Positions 23,205 through 35,033 of a stretch of 64,000 bases of DNA are shown piece after piece. Made by a program: the position numbers and the translations under genes. The notes beneath the pieces are model-generated. The model did no database searches, was not told where the DNA came from, and was given only the letters and a program-made list of their open reading frames with translations. This DNA comes from Tamarix chinensis (taxonomy: Eukaryota > Streptophyta > Magnoliopsida > Caryophyllales > Tamaricaceae): positions 147,146,859 to 147,210,858 of the forward strand of contig CM060171.1 of assembly GCA_030549775.1 (NCBI GenBank). Reading direction: 5' to 3'. Position 1 is the first letter of the stretch. Each line of letters begins with the position of its first letter.

Positions 23205-26200
23205 AATTTACCCAAGTTATTTAACTCCATACAAATATTTATGTAACTTTATCAAGTAAATATAATGAGGTTTTGATTTACATCCCTTCTACATGTTTAA
23301 TCCCTCTAGTGTTTTCATATAAATATTGGTGTCCAGTGACCCATATAGGTATATTATGATCACATCTATGAGGTGCATCTATATTCTTTCTAGCACTACA
23401 AAACTAACTAGAAACCTTAAGGTAATTGCATCCACCACAAAGGAATAGGTTTTTGTAAGTTCAATTCTTGGATTTTGTGTGAAGCATTGGGTCACTAGTG
23501 TAGCTTTATATATTACAAGAGCATTACAATCATTGTGTTTACGCATGAGCACACACTCGTAGCTAATTGGTTTAACAGCTACATGTGTTAGAGTAACAAG
23601 TCGAAACAATCCTTGCTTGTTTAGCGATTACATATCTACTTATATGGCCTTTTTAGTTATCCCTATCATTACTTTATTAGCATTCCTCAATTGATTGAGG
23701 CTCATTGTCATTTTTTCCATAATTCCAATGGGGATGTTATACACAAAAACATCATTGATAACAAATTTATTTTTATATCCCCCACTTCTAATGGTAGCAT
23801 AAATAATTGATATCTCATAATTGCCATTTTTGTCATTGTATTTGTTATCATGATCCTCTGACAACAACTCTTCATAGATTTTATCTTTATCATTATTAAT
23901 AACCACATCAATAACTTTTGGAGTTGTTGTAGATTCTTTCCTCTTCTTGAGATGAGAATCCTTAGAGCAAAGTACTCTGTCACACTTTTGTCTTACTTTT
24001 GCCTCACTTGCTATTGGTTGGGATGAATTTCCTATATCATTTTTAGCTAGTATACATTACCTTGACACTTTCTTGGCATTAGTAAACAAGTTTGGTAGCC
24101 TATTGGCTACATTTTGTAAGTATATGATCCTTTGAACTTCAAGTTCACCTTAATTAGTGGAAGGATCTAAAAATTACATGGAGGCGGTATTTTCTATAAC
24201 ATCTTTCTTAATAATCTCCTTCTCCTTCTCTTCTTCCCCTAAAGGTTGGGAAGATTTTATCATTAAAATGACAGTCTAAGTGTCTGGCTATGAATGTATC
24301 ATCAGTTTTAGGTTTAAGGTACTTTATAATAGAACGTGACTTATATCCCATGTAATTTCCTAGTATTCTCTGTAGCCCCATTTTAGGCCATTGTAGGGGA
24401 GGGATGGGAAAATAAGCCACACATCCAAAACAACCACATGAGAAATGGTAGGCTCTCTACCAAAGATAAATCGTAAAAGGGAATACTCATGATATGCAGT
24501 TGGTTTAAGCCAAATTAATTTGGCTACATGAAAAATTGCATGTCCCCATTTTAGTGTGGGAAAAACCTCATCAACAAGGGGTCAAGATATGATCTACAAT
24601 TGCTTAATTAATGAGTCTAGCAAGCCATATTAAGTATGAGTGTGAGGCATTGAGTACTCTACTATAATCCCAATTGATAGACAATAGTTATTCAAAATTT
24701 GGGATGTGAACTCCCCTACATTATCTTACCTAAATTTCTTAGTTGGATGGTAAGTAAAATGTGCCCTTAATTTAAGTAGTTTAGGTAAATCCTTGTAAAT
24801 GCCACATTCCTTGTGGATAATAGGCTTAAGTGAGATCATTGGGTTGATGTGTCAACCAAAACCATAACATATCTAAATGGCTCTCATGATAGTGTTATTA
24901 GCCTACATATGTCTCCTTGAATGAGTTCAATAAATTTATAAGATTCCATGTTTACTTTTGCTACTTATAGCCTTGTTATCAATTTTCAAAGGGAACACAA
25001 TGTTCATGTTAGCTCACCCATAGAAATAATTATCAAATTCTTTAGTGAGTGTCCATGTGAATACTCAATGATTTTACTTATTATTGTTTTACTTGGTTGC
25101 CCATGTCTATCATGCCATAGAGTAAACATCTTTTGGTCAACTACCTCTTGGGTAGTGACACTATAGGACTTAATGGGATGTAAGAGTTCTATATAGCTCA
25201 AATTTGAACACCACAATATTTTTCAAGATTTGCTTTTGACCACTCTTATAAGACATCAAGTAGAGGTGTTTGACACCATCCTTACATGTGGTTTCTATGT
25301 GATATCCATTTTGTCAAATATCCTTGAAACCGAGTAAGTTTCTCTGTGGCTTACTTGTTAATAAGACATTCTTTATGTCTAATCTTTTCCCTACAAGGAG
25401 CAAAACATAAGCTATGGCAGAGCCTTCTATTAGATTAGTGATGCTGAATGTGGTAGCAACATTTTTTCCCCATTTAGAGAGTATACAATAATCTACTACT
25501 CTTGAAAATAGTATGAGTAGTGGCACAATCTATGAGAAATAAATATCCAACATTCATCTTGTGATTATAAAGTGTAACAAAGCTTAATTAGAATCATCAT
25601 ATCTTTATTTATAATAAGAAAAGTACACACCATGCATAAAATTGGAAAATGATACAAACTACAACATTATTGTTGATAAGAAATCACACTATAACATAAA
25701 GACTCTATAATCAAACACATTGCCACCATCAGGAGCATCACTAAAAGAGAACCTAATATTTGGAAGATCCATAGCATGATCCACATTGTCTAAAAGAAAA
25801 CCAAATGTATCTAGGTGGGTATACTTAGACCTTCCAATTTCCACAATATTAGTCTCCTTCCCCCTTTTTTTCATAGAGTCTTGGTATAGATTTACTAAGT
25901 ACGAGGAGTGTGACAATCACAAGCCCAATGCCATGATGCTCTACACGTATGACAAGCACTACCGCTAAGAGTTTTAGACTTCTTTGGTGGCTTATTTTTT
26001 GTGCATTTTCACCCCTTTTTTTATGGATATCTGAGTTAATATAAGTATTGTTAAACCCATGCCCACAATCACACTCATGCTTACATCCACGACCACGACC
26101 ACATGGATGACCATTATTTTTTCCTATCCTAAAGAAAGCAACATTTAGTTCAAGAAATGCTACATGAGCTATTGATAATGATGTTGAACCAGTGGGTTGT

Positions 26201-26358
26201 GCCTAATGGTTGTTCGTGAGCAATTGATTGTTTTCCTCCACCGAAATTAGATATGAGATGTGAGCTGCATAAGTTGTAAAATTACGCTCTCAATACTATC
26301 GTGAGGGGACCATATTTTCAGCCTAAAAGGTAGAGAAGGTCTTTTCTAGCATCTCATC
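23205..26358 (-). pseudogene. Ty1/copia pol and gag C-terminal remnant
   Basis: Read leftward it follows the usual copia order. The end of gag lies near 26160-26340 (a stretch resembling LLVAEQNNELL, then a GHPCGRGRGCK-like tail). The protease/linker region is at 25314-25916, with LIEGSAIAYVLL and RNLLGFKDI. A GAG-pre-integrase motif LWHDRHGQPS and SHGHSLKN lies at 25004-25216. The late integrase region is at 24208-24420 (PKMGLQRILGNYMGYKS, ARHLDCHFND). The reverse transcriptase start is at 23275-23609 (MRKHNDCNALVIYKATLV, then a LYGSLDTNIYMK motif). The frame is broken repeatedly. RT palm motifs, RNase H and the 3' LTR are missing, so the element is truncated at its 3' end near 23205. Confidence 0.82.
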
Positions 26359-26571
26359 ATTTATGGCTGGAGATGGCAATGGGTCTCGGACCCGACCCAG
26401 ACCCACTAGAGCCGCCTTATTTTTAGCGGGTCTGGATCCATGATTTTTGGACCCAACGGGTTTGGATCGGGTCTGGATCTACATATACCTAAAGGGTCTG
26501 GCTCTGGGTCCAGTTCTAGACCCAGAACCGACCCGCCAGACCCGTTTAATATACATGTGTGTGTGTGTGTT

Positions 26572-26573
<2 letters not shown>

Positions 26574-26632
<59 letters not shown>
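26574..26632. repeat. (TA)n microsatellite
   Basis: About 28 TA units, preceded by a GT run (26556-26570), inside the hAT-like element. Confidence 0.9.
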
Positions 26633-26637
<5 letters not shown>

Positions 26638-26734
26638 CATATTAATATTATATAAGCTCCTTATTCATTTTTTTAAAATTTTATTTTTGTATACTTACTT
26701 TATAAACAATATGTATAACATTATATTCTAAAAG

Positions 26735-27225
26735 TTAGGGATATAAACGGGGCAGATTTTTCCCGAAACCCGACGGATTTTGTCCAACGGATATGGATAA
26801 ATGAATATGGATACGGATATGGATGATGAAAAAAAAATACCCGTCAAATTTGAGTACAGATACGGGTATGGGATATCCATACCCGTACCCGTAACCATAC
26901 CCGTATCCATATTCGTACCCATTTACCCAATATATAATTACCTTTTTACCATTAATTTTAAAATAAGTATAGTATAAATTAAAGTTAGAATTATCATTTA
27001 GCTTAACTCTAAATGGGTTTATCTGCCGGGTGATAGATTTATCTATCAGATAATATCCATTAACGGGTAAACGCATAATCCGTTGAGTAACGGATATCCA
27101 ACGAATACGGATATGGATATGTTAGCGGATATGGATTCGGGTACGGATACGGATTTGGGTACGGATTTTCTTATCGGATACAGATATGGGTATACCCGCC
27201 CTGAACCCGCCCCATTTACATCCCT
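26735..27225. mobile_element. Nested hAT-like MITE
   Basis: Flanks TCTAAAAG (26727-26734) and TATAAAAG (27226-27233) are 8 bp with one mismatch. The left end TTAGGGATATAAACGGGGC matches AGGGATGTAAATGGGGC, the complement of the right end. Its interior is dominated by 'ggatatggatacgggta' words in both orientations. It has no coding potential. Confidence 0.7.
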
Positions 27226-27550
27226 TATAAAAGCATTAAAACAGCATTTGAAAAGTTATTATAACTATTTTAATATATTTATTTTTTCACTTAGATGATT
27301 TTTTTAACAAAAAAAATACATATTAAGTTATATAAAACATAAATGTATTTTTATTAGCATAGATTATTAATTATTTAAAAAAAAAATATCCGGACCCATT
27401 TAGGACCCGTTTACCCACTAGACTCGATGGATCTGGATCTGAACTTTTAAGACCCGATGGATCTGGGTCGGGTCTGGATCTAAGTAATATAAACGGGTCC
27501 AGGTTTGGGTATGGCTAGACTCGGTCCAGACCCGACCCATTGACATCGCT

Positions 27551-27943
27551 ATTTGTGGCATGTTGTCTAAATATCCTCAGCTTTGAGACAATTTTAAATA
27601 TGCCTGAATTGTACTCAATGACCATTTTATACTCTTGTAACCTCAAGTGCATCCACTCATTTCAAGAACGAAGGAGGATAATAGTTTTTAAGTGATCAAC
27701 TCAATCTTAAAGACTATTCCAGAGTTCTTATGAGCTTCTAACAATCATATATTGATTTTTAAGGCTCTCATGTAGATGAATGTGTAACAAAATCATCTTC
27801 TATTCAGATGCATTTGAACCTTCTTTTATAGTTTCACCTCCACCAAGACTGGTTAGGTGGATCTTCACATCTATGGCCCATGATAAAAAATTCTTTCCAA
27901 TCACGTCTAATGCAATGAATTCCAACTTTATAAGGTTGCCCAA
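27551..27943 (-). pseudogene. Copia gag N-terminal part
   Basis: From 27943 leftward the translation reads GNLIKLEFIAL, GKNFLSWAIDVKIHL and GETIKEGSNASE. This is the conserved opening of plant copia Gag proteins (UBN2-type), normally starting M-S-N-L. The start codon position now reads TTG. Stops occur further on, and the frame is interrupted by the hAT-like element before continuing at 26358. Confidence 0.8.
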
Positions 27944-28926
27944 TTTCTTTTCAACTACAAAAATAGAGTGCAAAATATAATTAATGAGAAATAAAAATTA
28001 CAAAGGAAGTAAATCACAGGAAGTAAATTGTAGAATAAAAAATATTATAAATAAAATAGTTGATTGGGAGCTTTATGCCTTTACCAATATTTGTGCAATC
28101 GCCTAAGCGTACTTCGGGTACATGGGAAAATTTTAAGCAACATCTAGTGATCCTCTATTAGCTTTAGGTAATGGGAGGTTGTACATATTAGATTATGTAA
28201 CCATGTTAAGTGATCCTCCAATTAACTTTTGGTGATAGAGGTGTGTATATGGTAATGGGTGATGAGAATACCAATCTATCACTCATTTTTCGCCAATCCA
28301 TCCCATTTCTCATGTATGTGGTGGTAGGTGATGATATTGTTACCCATTGTCCTTTTTTTCCAGTAATATTGTATATAGAATAAATGTTTGTGATAATAGA
28401 AATCTAATAAAAAATAAAATGTGGCTTATACATTGAAGTTAGAAATGCATACCAAAGCATATAATAATATTATCAGCCTTGTATGAGATGTTAGCATTTC
28501 ATACATAATTTAAATAAACAAAAATGATTATATATTCTCCAAAATTGAAATAAAATAGTTCAAAAATTATAACCCATGGACACAAATATAGCATGTCAAA
28601 TGAATATTTGATAGAAATAAAATGATAAGAAATATCACTTTTACCTAAAATTTGTATGCTAAAAGGTCTAGAAAAGGTTCAACAATGGACATGTAAGATC
28701 TTGAAACTAATGAGAATAGTGATATCTTATGTAATAATGACGTGAGATAATAAAATATTGATGACAAGACAATGTGATATTTATGAATGAAAAATGAATA
28801 TAGAAATGAAAGGAATTGATAGAAATATTTTTTTTTCTGGCGCGTAAGGTCATTGAACAACAATAATGATGTTGTTAGTAACCGAACATAAATTATGGTG
28901 AGAACGTATCCATACCTAGAGCACTC

Positions 28927-28938
28927 GTGATGATAACG
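28927..28938 (-). other. Copia primer-binding site
   Basis: On the minus strand the LTR end ...ATTACA is followed at once by CGTTATCATCACGAG. This resembles the TTATCAGCACGAG primer-binding site common in plant copia elements, with one change. Confidence 0.55.
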
Positions 28939-29194
28939 TGTAATATAATAAGAAAAAATGAAAATGCCAAAGATGAAAAGGAGAATATTGTTCTTCTGTA
29001 TACTTATTATTTCAAAATTTATCTATATATAAAATAATATGAATGGAGTGAAAGGGTATAAGTTACAAAGACTTATAGTATATTATTACACTATTATGAG
29101 GGGAGGTAAAGAAGAATAATTACAATAGGTTTATGATACATTATGGGGGATAATAAAGAGCTTTAAGGAAGATGTATAGTCATTTTTATCCAAC

Positions 29195-29195
<1 letters not shown>
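28939..29195 (-). mobile_element. Copia 5' LTR, 257 bp
   Basis: On the minus strand it starts TGTTGGATAA (29195) and ends TTATATTACA (28939), giving TGT...ACA ends. It is followed by the primer-binding site and then, about 1 kb on, by the gag start. The matching 3' LTR was not found, because the element is broken near 23205. An AAT microsatellite begins at its outer edge (29197). Confidence 0.6.
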
Positions 29196-29196
<1 letters not shown>

Positions 29197-29229
<33 letters not shown>

Positions 29230-30582
29230 TTTGTAAGAATAATAATAAGTGATAAGTATTAAATTATTTGTTATATAATTTAACATCAAATGTTGATATG
29301 AAGTCTAAAGCAATTTTACAAAACCAAAAACTAATATAATCTGAAGTATTTAGACTCAACGTGAATATCTCAAAAATAATACGTTTATCTTAAGCGTCGA
29401 TGTCAGCCCTATCATGGACCAACACGACGGAAGTAAATTAAGACATATATCTTAAGAATGTATAGAATATATATATTTTTGCCCCCAGTTGCTTGTAAGA
29501 AACTGAACCTTTAACCAGTAATTTTAAACGGTGGTAGGAATCGAACTCTCACACCACGATTATTCGAATTATTATAGTTATTTGATCTCAAAAGGTATAC
29601 GTATCCTTCCCACTTAAAATATAAATTGGGACCAATAATTTAGAAAACAAAAAAAGTCAAAGTTATTTGCATTAGACAAACAGTAACCACGACTCAACTT
29701 GATTATGAACAAAGAAAGTTGACAAGTCAAATATTCTATCCCACCTCGGCCGACATTTGATCTGAATTGAGACTAATCTCGATCTGAATCAACGTAACCA
29801 AAAACTCAACCCGAACTGAAATAGGTCCAAACTAATACGTATGTTTAAGGTTGCGAACCCGACTGAAAAGGTTGACAGGTTAAATATTTCGTTTCTAACC
29901 GCACTGAGCCTAAACTCGAATTAAATTGAATCAGCGTAACTAAAAATATCAACCGAAACTGGAATAGGCCCAATCAAATATGTCTTGTTACCTAGGAATT
30001 TGAGCAGAGGTGCTTATGGACTTCATTACAAGCGACGTGGAGGCCCTTTAGGCTCTTTCTCACCATCTTCTCTCTTATGCATTATCCCTATCTCATCTCA
30101 CCCCATTTTTTAGGTCCACTACCTTCCTTGTGATGGACTTCGGGATTTTGGTGAATAATTTTCCATTTCCTTTCTTCCTCTCTCGCTAGAAATTAACGAT
30201 TCAAAAAATATACATCGCCTACTATTCACTGAGGACGAAATTTGAATCAGAAGTTCCGGACCTGTTTGTTACTTTTCCGTGCCCACTTTCAAATTTCTTA
30301 CAATTCGATCCTATTCATCCGCTTTTTCAATCCTCAATTACCGTTTACGAAGCGAAAGTGTGGGAGTTCCCGCTCTCTGGCGTGTCCGACCTTTTCACAA
30401 AATTTCCCAGATTGATTAACAACCAATCGACCCAAACATGAAACCAGAATTCTAGACAACCTTCAAATTTTTCCGATCTAAAATCCTTCTCGAAATCTGA
30501 TATCCCAATCTCATAACCACAAACGATTCCAGGCAGTCCGTATGCTCACCGATTCCTCAAATACAAAAAATCAAACGTTACC
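29197..30582 (+). promoter_or_regulatory. Upstream region and likely 5' leader of the CML gene
   Basis: No open frame is present. Positions 30040-30210 are pyrimidine-rich with CTCT runs, typical of plant core promoters and leaders. The sequence up to 30582 has no in-frame ATG extension of the gene. I could not pick out a convincing TATA box or start site. Positions 29690-29990 contain two similar segments ('ctgaaataggtcc' and 'ctggaataggccc') that look like a decayed repeat. Confidence 0.35.
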
Positions 30583-31074
30583 ATGAGCGGAAAAGAATCA
30601 CTAAAGCTAGACGACGATCAACTTGCGGAACTCCGGGAAATATTCCGTTCCTTTGATCGGAACAACGATGGATCCTTAACTCAACTCGAACTCGATTCTC
30701 TCTTACGGGCAATCGGCTTAAGACCCAGCGCAGAACAAGTAGAGAACATAATTTCAAAAGCGGATACTAATAACAACGGATTAATCGAATTTTCGGAATT
30801 CGTTGCTCTTGTTTCACCGGAGCTGTTATCGTCAAAGTCACCGTACACGGAGGAGCAGTTGAAGCAGTTGTTTAAGATGTTTGATAGGGATGGAAATGGA
30901 TATATAACGGCAGTGGAATTGGCTCATTCGATGGAGGAACTTGGACATGCGTTGACTTCTGAGGAATTGACAGAAATGATCAAGGAAGCTGATACTGACG
31001 GTGATGGTCGGATTAATTTTAATGAGTTTTCTCAGGCGATTACTTCTGCTGCCTTCGATAATTCGTGGAGCTAA
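30583..31074 (+). CDS. Calmodulin-like calcium sensor (CML16/18 type), intronless
   Basis: A 163-residue protein with four EF-hand calcium-binding loops and almost nothing else. Loops fall at residues 25-36 ([12 protein letters not shown]), 61-72 ([12 protein letters not shown]), 101-112 ([12 protein letters not shown]) and 137-148 ([12 protein letters not shown]). Each has Asp at position 1, Gly at 6 and Glu at 12, so all four should bind calcium. The flanking words [24 protein letters not shown] and the C-terminus [14 protein letters not shown] closely resemble Arabidopsis CML16/CML18. There is no myristoylation signal or CaaX box, so it is probably soluble and acts as a calcium sensor that regulates target proteins. 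The ATG at 30583 is the only in-frame start that fits the family length. It is intact and intronless, as are many CML genes, and it is the clearest functional gene in the window. The symbol is left blank because CML16 and CML18 cannot be separated by eye. Confidence 0.95.
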   Translation: MSGKESLKLDDDQLAELREIFRSFDRNNDGSLTQLELDSLLRAIGLRPSAEQVENIISKADTNNNGLIEFSEFVALVSPELLSSKSPYTEEQLKQLFKMFDRDGNGYITAVELAHSMEELGHALTSEELTEMIKEADTDGDGRINFNEFSQAITSAAFDNSWS

Positions 31075-31187
31075 TCAGAGAATCGCTGGTTATTGGTATT
31101 GTTCTCTTTTTCTTTTTCTTATTTGTTTTCGTTGTTTTTAAGGGAAGGGGGGCTGTGTAGATGATTTTGCGTGTAGGGAAAACAAGT

Positions 31188-31193
31188 AATAAA
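31188..31193 (+). terminator. Candidate polyadenylation signal of the CML gene
   Basis: AATAAA lies about 115 bases after the stop codon and is followed by a T-rich stretch (31209-31225). This is a consistent but unproven 3' end for the CML transcript. Confidence 0.45.
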
Positions 31194-32422
31194 TCCATAA
31201 TATGCTAAATTTTTTTGTTAGGGTTTATAAGTAGTATAGGCATAGATGGTTTTCCTCTCTCTTTTTGACAATTTGGGAGTTGTAAGCTTGATGATCCTGT
31301 ATTTCAAGTGTGTTATTTTATTTATTTATTTATTTATCAAGACTTTTTTGTGATGTTATTTATGTTTCTCATGATGATTCTGATGATGATTCCGCCGACC
31401 CAATCCCCACTCCTTCGATATTCTGCCGCTTGCACCTCCTGTTTTGCTGCGTTCTCCCAGTTGTAATTGTATGCTGGTTTTTAAACTTTGAAGAAGAGGA
31501 AATGAATCGCTGATTTAGTTAAGAGGAATCTTAATGGCAAATACTTTGGGTTTATTGAAATCTTTGACTCTTGAGGGAAGGAGCCTGTAGGAGTGTCTAG
31601 AAGGCACTCGATAAGACAAAAGATTAGAGTTGTTAGGATTAAGTGCAGCTCAATGAGCTAATCCTGCGTTCACCGTAAAACTTGAATGACCGTTGTTGTA
31701 TTTTGAGGTTCATCTGATCTAGTCCCTGAAACATGAGAATACCATCTAATTCTGCTGCATTCACAGCTCTGTATCCGAATAAGCATAATAAAGTTGAGAT
31801 GAATGCAAACAAAGTTTAAGGCGCTCAAGGATGCCTCATACAATATCGAGACAGTCAGAATCGCCCGTCCATTATTCTTTACAGAGTTGAAGCGTGATAG
31901 TATCTTTGTGAATAGACATCGGGGATCTTGAATCGGCATTTGTTATGTCGCTGCTGAATGTGTCATTGGTATACCAGAGTTTATGGCTTCAGTGGTTCAT
32001 GATGGAATATGTAGTCAACTAGTGGAAACGTACTCGATTGAGCTGTGCATGCCAGAGATGATTACTTGTGAAAACTGAATACTCGTGCAGGGAGTTTAGA
32101 AATACTGTCTACAATCGAAGGTTACTTCTGGACTGAAACCTAATCCTCCTTGGCATTGTGACTGACCTACAATCGAAGTATTTCATCCAAAGGTATCTGG
32201 CTCCAGGCTCCACCGTATATGAGAATGCCTGCTCGGGAGCTGTTGAAGGACACATTCCTTGCAATGATATCCTCTAATTCTTGCGGTCTATATACAGTCA
32301 TCTTCCATCCTCTTCAAGCCATAAGCCTCCGTCAAATTATTTGTTGAAGCCTGAGTTTCAAATTTTAAGCCATGGTTATTGACCTTGACATAACATAGGG
32401 TAACAAAACAATTTTGTACAGA
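31194..32422. other. Intergenic, no gene recognised
   Basis: 31316-31337 is a short TTTA repeat and 31370-31390 a TGATGAT run. 31640-32400 has a less AT-rich, gene-like composition but no long frame. It could be the non-coding or decayed part of the minus-strand sequence at 32423-32960. Confidence 0.4.
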
Positions 32423-32960
32423 TTAAGAGGGAACATCAGGGATGATGATGATTCTGTTTGTGTCTGCTGCAATTAACTGACAGGCCAAGTAAGGAACGCC
32501 CACTTTCCATGCCATCTCAGCGCTGATACTACCCTTCCTCTAGCGGGTGAAATGCTTCAAGACCTTAAAGTTGCCAAATGAAGATCCAATTTCCACAGCT
32601 GAGCTCTTGGATGACTTGATATGGAAACTCATTTCTGGATCTGGTCTCTCTTTCTCAGCCACAGCCGGTGAGAGTGGAGCATAAATTCAGTTTAGGATTC
32701 TTTGATTGCTCGGAATGGTGTCAACTCAGTGGAGATGTCCTGATTTGCAAATGTTTATGCCAAAGCAGTAGTTGGGGATCATGATCTCTCACAATCAGGA
32801 AAAGACCAGAATGCTCAAGAATCACTGGTTCCAGCAGCCAGATATATAGCAGCCAACAGCTTCGTCTCAACGCTCTGGTTGTTGGTTGTAGTTCGGAACC
32901 ATGTCGTTTCTCATGCTTTGCAGATGAGTGCACTAACCTCGTTCTGCAGACTGATGCCGA
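32423..32960 (-). pseudogene. Decayed protein-coding stretch, family not recognised
   Basis: Read leftward from about 32960, shifting frames give coherent protein-like text. It includes NEVSALICKA, ETTWFRTTTNNQSVETKLLA, AAIYLAAGTSDS and NQDISTELTPFRAIKES. A final uninterrupted run contains AVAEKERPDPEMSFHIKSSK, SSAVEIGSSFGNFKVLKHFT and AEMAWKVGVPYLACQLIAAD, and ends IIIIPDVPS then TAA at 32423. Stops interrupt it in several places, all TAG, TAA or TGA codons that could come from single transitions. I do not recognise the family. It looks like the C-terminal part of a host gene that has decayed, not a transposon protein. It is tail-to-tail with the CML gene. Confidence 0.4.
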
Positions 32961-33473
32961 CAAGTACCAGAGTCGTATTTAAGGGGCTCTTGAAATTGAG
33001 AGAAAGGTGCTAGCACATGGCACAAGAAGATGGCTTATACTTGGGTTTTTTTTTTAATCCTAAAAGGTGATAGAAGCAAATAAATCTTTAGCTGGTTTAG
33101 AGAACATGGCGTTTATGCTGTACAATTCACGAAAACAACATTGACTGGGTCCTATGTAATATAACTGCGTTCAAATGGTGCTATTTCTACTTGATTTCAA
33201 ATCCAACCTAGCTCAATGTATCAACGTGCTTATTTTGCTTTTTCAAGGAATATTCTAAAATTGTCGGGAGTTTCGTAGTTTTTTCTGATAGTTTTTGTAT
33301 TTGTACATTCTTATAAGAGTTTACAGAGTACCCATTCTCGTATGAAATGAAGTAAGCGAGGATATACTAGAAGACTCCAGTATTGGCTTATCGTGGGGCA
33401 TTCTATAACCTTCCCTTGACGAGGTGTGGAAATGGGCTGAATGTTGTCAGCTCTGAAAAACTAACGAGAAAAT

Positions 33474-33553
33474 GGCTTGTCCATTTCACTTGTCTCCCTT
33501 AAGCTACTTTCCTCACTTAGACTTGTCCATTTCACTTGTCTCCCTTAAGCTCT
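33474..33553. repeat. 48-bp tandem duplication
   Basis: The string 'cttgtccatttcacttgtct' followed by 'cccttaagct' occurs at 33476 and again at 33524, with spacing close to 48 bases. A poly-C tract of about 12 lies a little downstream (33680-33691). No gene was seen between 32961 and 34192. Confidence 0.8.
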
Positions 33554-34192
33554 TCTCCATAGTGTCGTCAAAGATTCGGATGGCTTGCCTTAGCGCACGT
33601 TCGTAGCCATTTGTTACATGTCACACCCAGGTGAAAAAATGGTCCTGCCACATCAAGCTTTTAACCAAACCTCCCCTCCCCCCCCCCCCCGGGTACCGTG
33701 AGGGGGGAAATACATACAGGATAGCGAACAATTTACGCAGCAGGTCATTAGTGCGTTTTGCGAATGAACAACCCCCTTTTTTTTCCATACCTCAACCTAA
33801 CAATCAACACCCCACCAAAAAGGAAGCATTGATTGATGGTGGAGGACAACACGCTTTTTTGTCACCGAATCTACAACAAATAATTAATTGCCACAGGGTG
33901 ACCTTGAACCGCTGCCACAACAATGCAGATGCGAAAGACTTAATCAGCATTATCAATCTGTATAAATTTGCGACCTTGACCTGTCAGAAACTATGAGGAA
34001 AGATGTATCGGACCATCAAAACTCTGAAATTTACACCATTCTTAGAAAAGCTACCTCTGAAGACCTCCCACAGGTCCCATAACAATGGGCCAGTGACCCC
34101 AACGAAATCCCACCAATATATGTCTCAATAAGCTGTAGAAATTAGGTTCAATCAAGTGAAGAGAAGGAAAATAAAATAAAATAACATGTTTT

Positions 34193-34524
34193 TTATGCCT
34201 TCTTCTTGGACTTTAGCATCACAATCCCAATAAATATGCAGAGAAAGCAGAGAAGTGCTACACCAGCAAATACAGGGATGAATATTGCATATTCTAGAGC
34301 CAAGAAGTACTTGTGAATAAAGTGATCACTGTCGACAAATGGCTGCAAGGCACATAGGAGGAACTAAGGAACAACGCTTTATGTGAAAAGCTAAATTCCA
34401 TGTTAAGCTGAAATTAGACAGGATTTGCACTCACCAAGATGATGACCCAAAAAGTATAGTAGGTGAATAAGGATAAACTGATGCAGGTTAGCATGAAACC
34501 AACTGCTCTGTCAGCCAACTCCAT
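34193..34524 (-). CDS. DPMS2: DPMS2, regulatory subunit of dolichol-phosphate mannose synthase
   Basis: Two coding exons: 34524-34435 (30 codons) and 34342-34193 (49 codons plus stop), with a 92-bp GT-AG intron. The 79-residue protein starts MELADRAVGFMLTCISLSLF and contains TYYTFWVIIL, PFVDSDHFIHKYFLALEYAI and a C-terminus VMLKSKKKA. Length, two hydrophobic helices (about residues 9-29 and 49-72) and the lysine-rich ER-retention-like tail match plant DPM2/DPMS2. In that family the protein stabilises the catalytic DPMS1 at the ER membrane, which makes dolichol-phosphate-mannose for N-glycosylation and GPI anchors. The intron falls exactly between L30 and P31 with consensus sites. A likely acceptor (TTTCAG) near 34576 suggests a further 5' UTR intron. 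Both exons are open with no defects. Confidence 0.93.
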
Positions 34525-34576
34525 TTTGTATTATCGTGGTTAACTTCCAATATCTCTTATAACTTCAGTCTCTGAA

Positions 34577-35033
34577 ATTGCATGCATTGTGGTCAGTGTT
34601 TTCAGATACAACAAGTAAAAGAGTTGGGAGTCACAAAGTATCCAATTTCCAATCTCCAAATGCAGATTTTATTTTTTATTTTTTATTTTTGTGGGAGGAG
34701 GGGGGAGCCCATGCAAGAGAGAGAAACCAGCCATGATTTTACAACTTAAAAACATTCTGCAGAGTACTTATCATAGCTGATAGCTGTTTAACATGAACAA
34801 TGAGTTATTCTAAACTGGTAGACAATGGAGCAACAAGACAGAACGTTCCAGGACCCAAGGATCCCATTTTCTAGTTACATTCCACATACACAAGCTATTC
34901 TCGATCACATTATCAGCCAAGATGTTATGAATCACCCATATATATCGGATTTTTAGCTTACTAATACTGAAAGAGTCCAATACACGATGCTGAAACAAAA
35001 TCACCTTCGTATCAAGAGATATTTAAATATTAG
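34577..35033 (-). other. Probable 5' UTR intron of DPMS2, proximal part
   Basis: On the minus strand 'gcaatttcag' then 'agactgaagttataag' gives a plausible acceptor about 50 bases before the DPMS2 ATG. The sequence from here to about 39843 could be one long 5' UTR intron interrupted by a solo LTR. This is inference from splice-like words only. Confidence 0.35.

Larger units (their letters stand above)
26367..27550. mobile_element. hAT-like non-autonomous element inside copia gag
   Basis: Target duplications ATTTATGG (26359-26366) and ATTTGTGG (27551-27558) differ at one base and are 8 bp long, as in hAT elements. The inverted ends share GAGATGGCAATGGGTC at the left against GCGATGTCAATGGGTC, the complement of the right. 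Subterminal DNA is full of 'gacccgaccc/gggtcgggtc' words in both orientations. Removing it rejoins the copia gag frame. It contains the smaller element at 26735-27225. No transposase is present. Confidence 0.78.
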
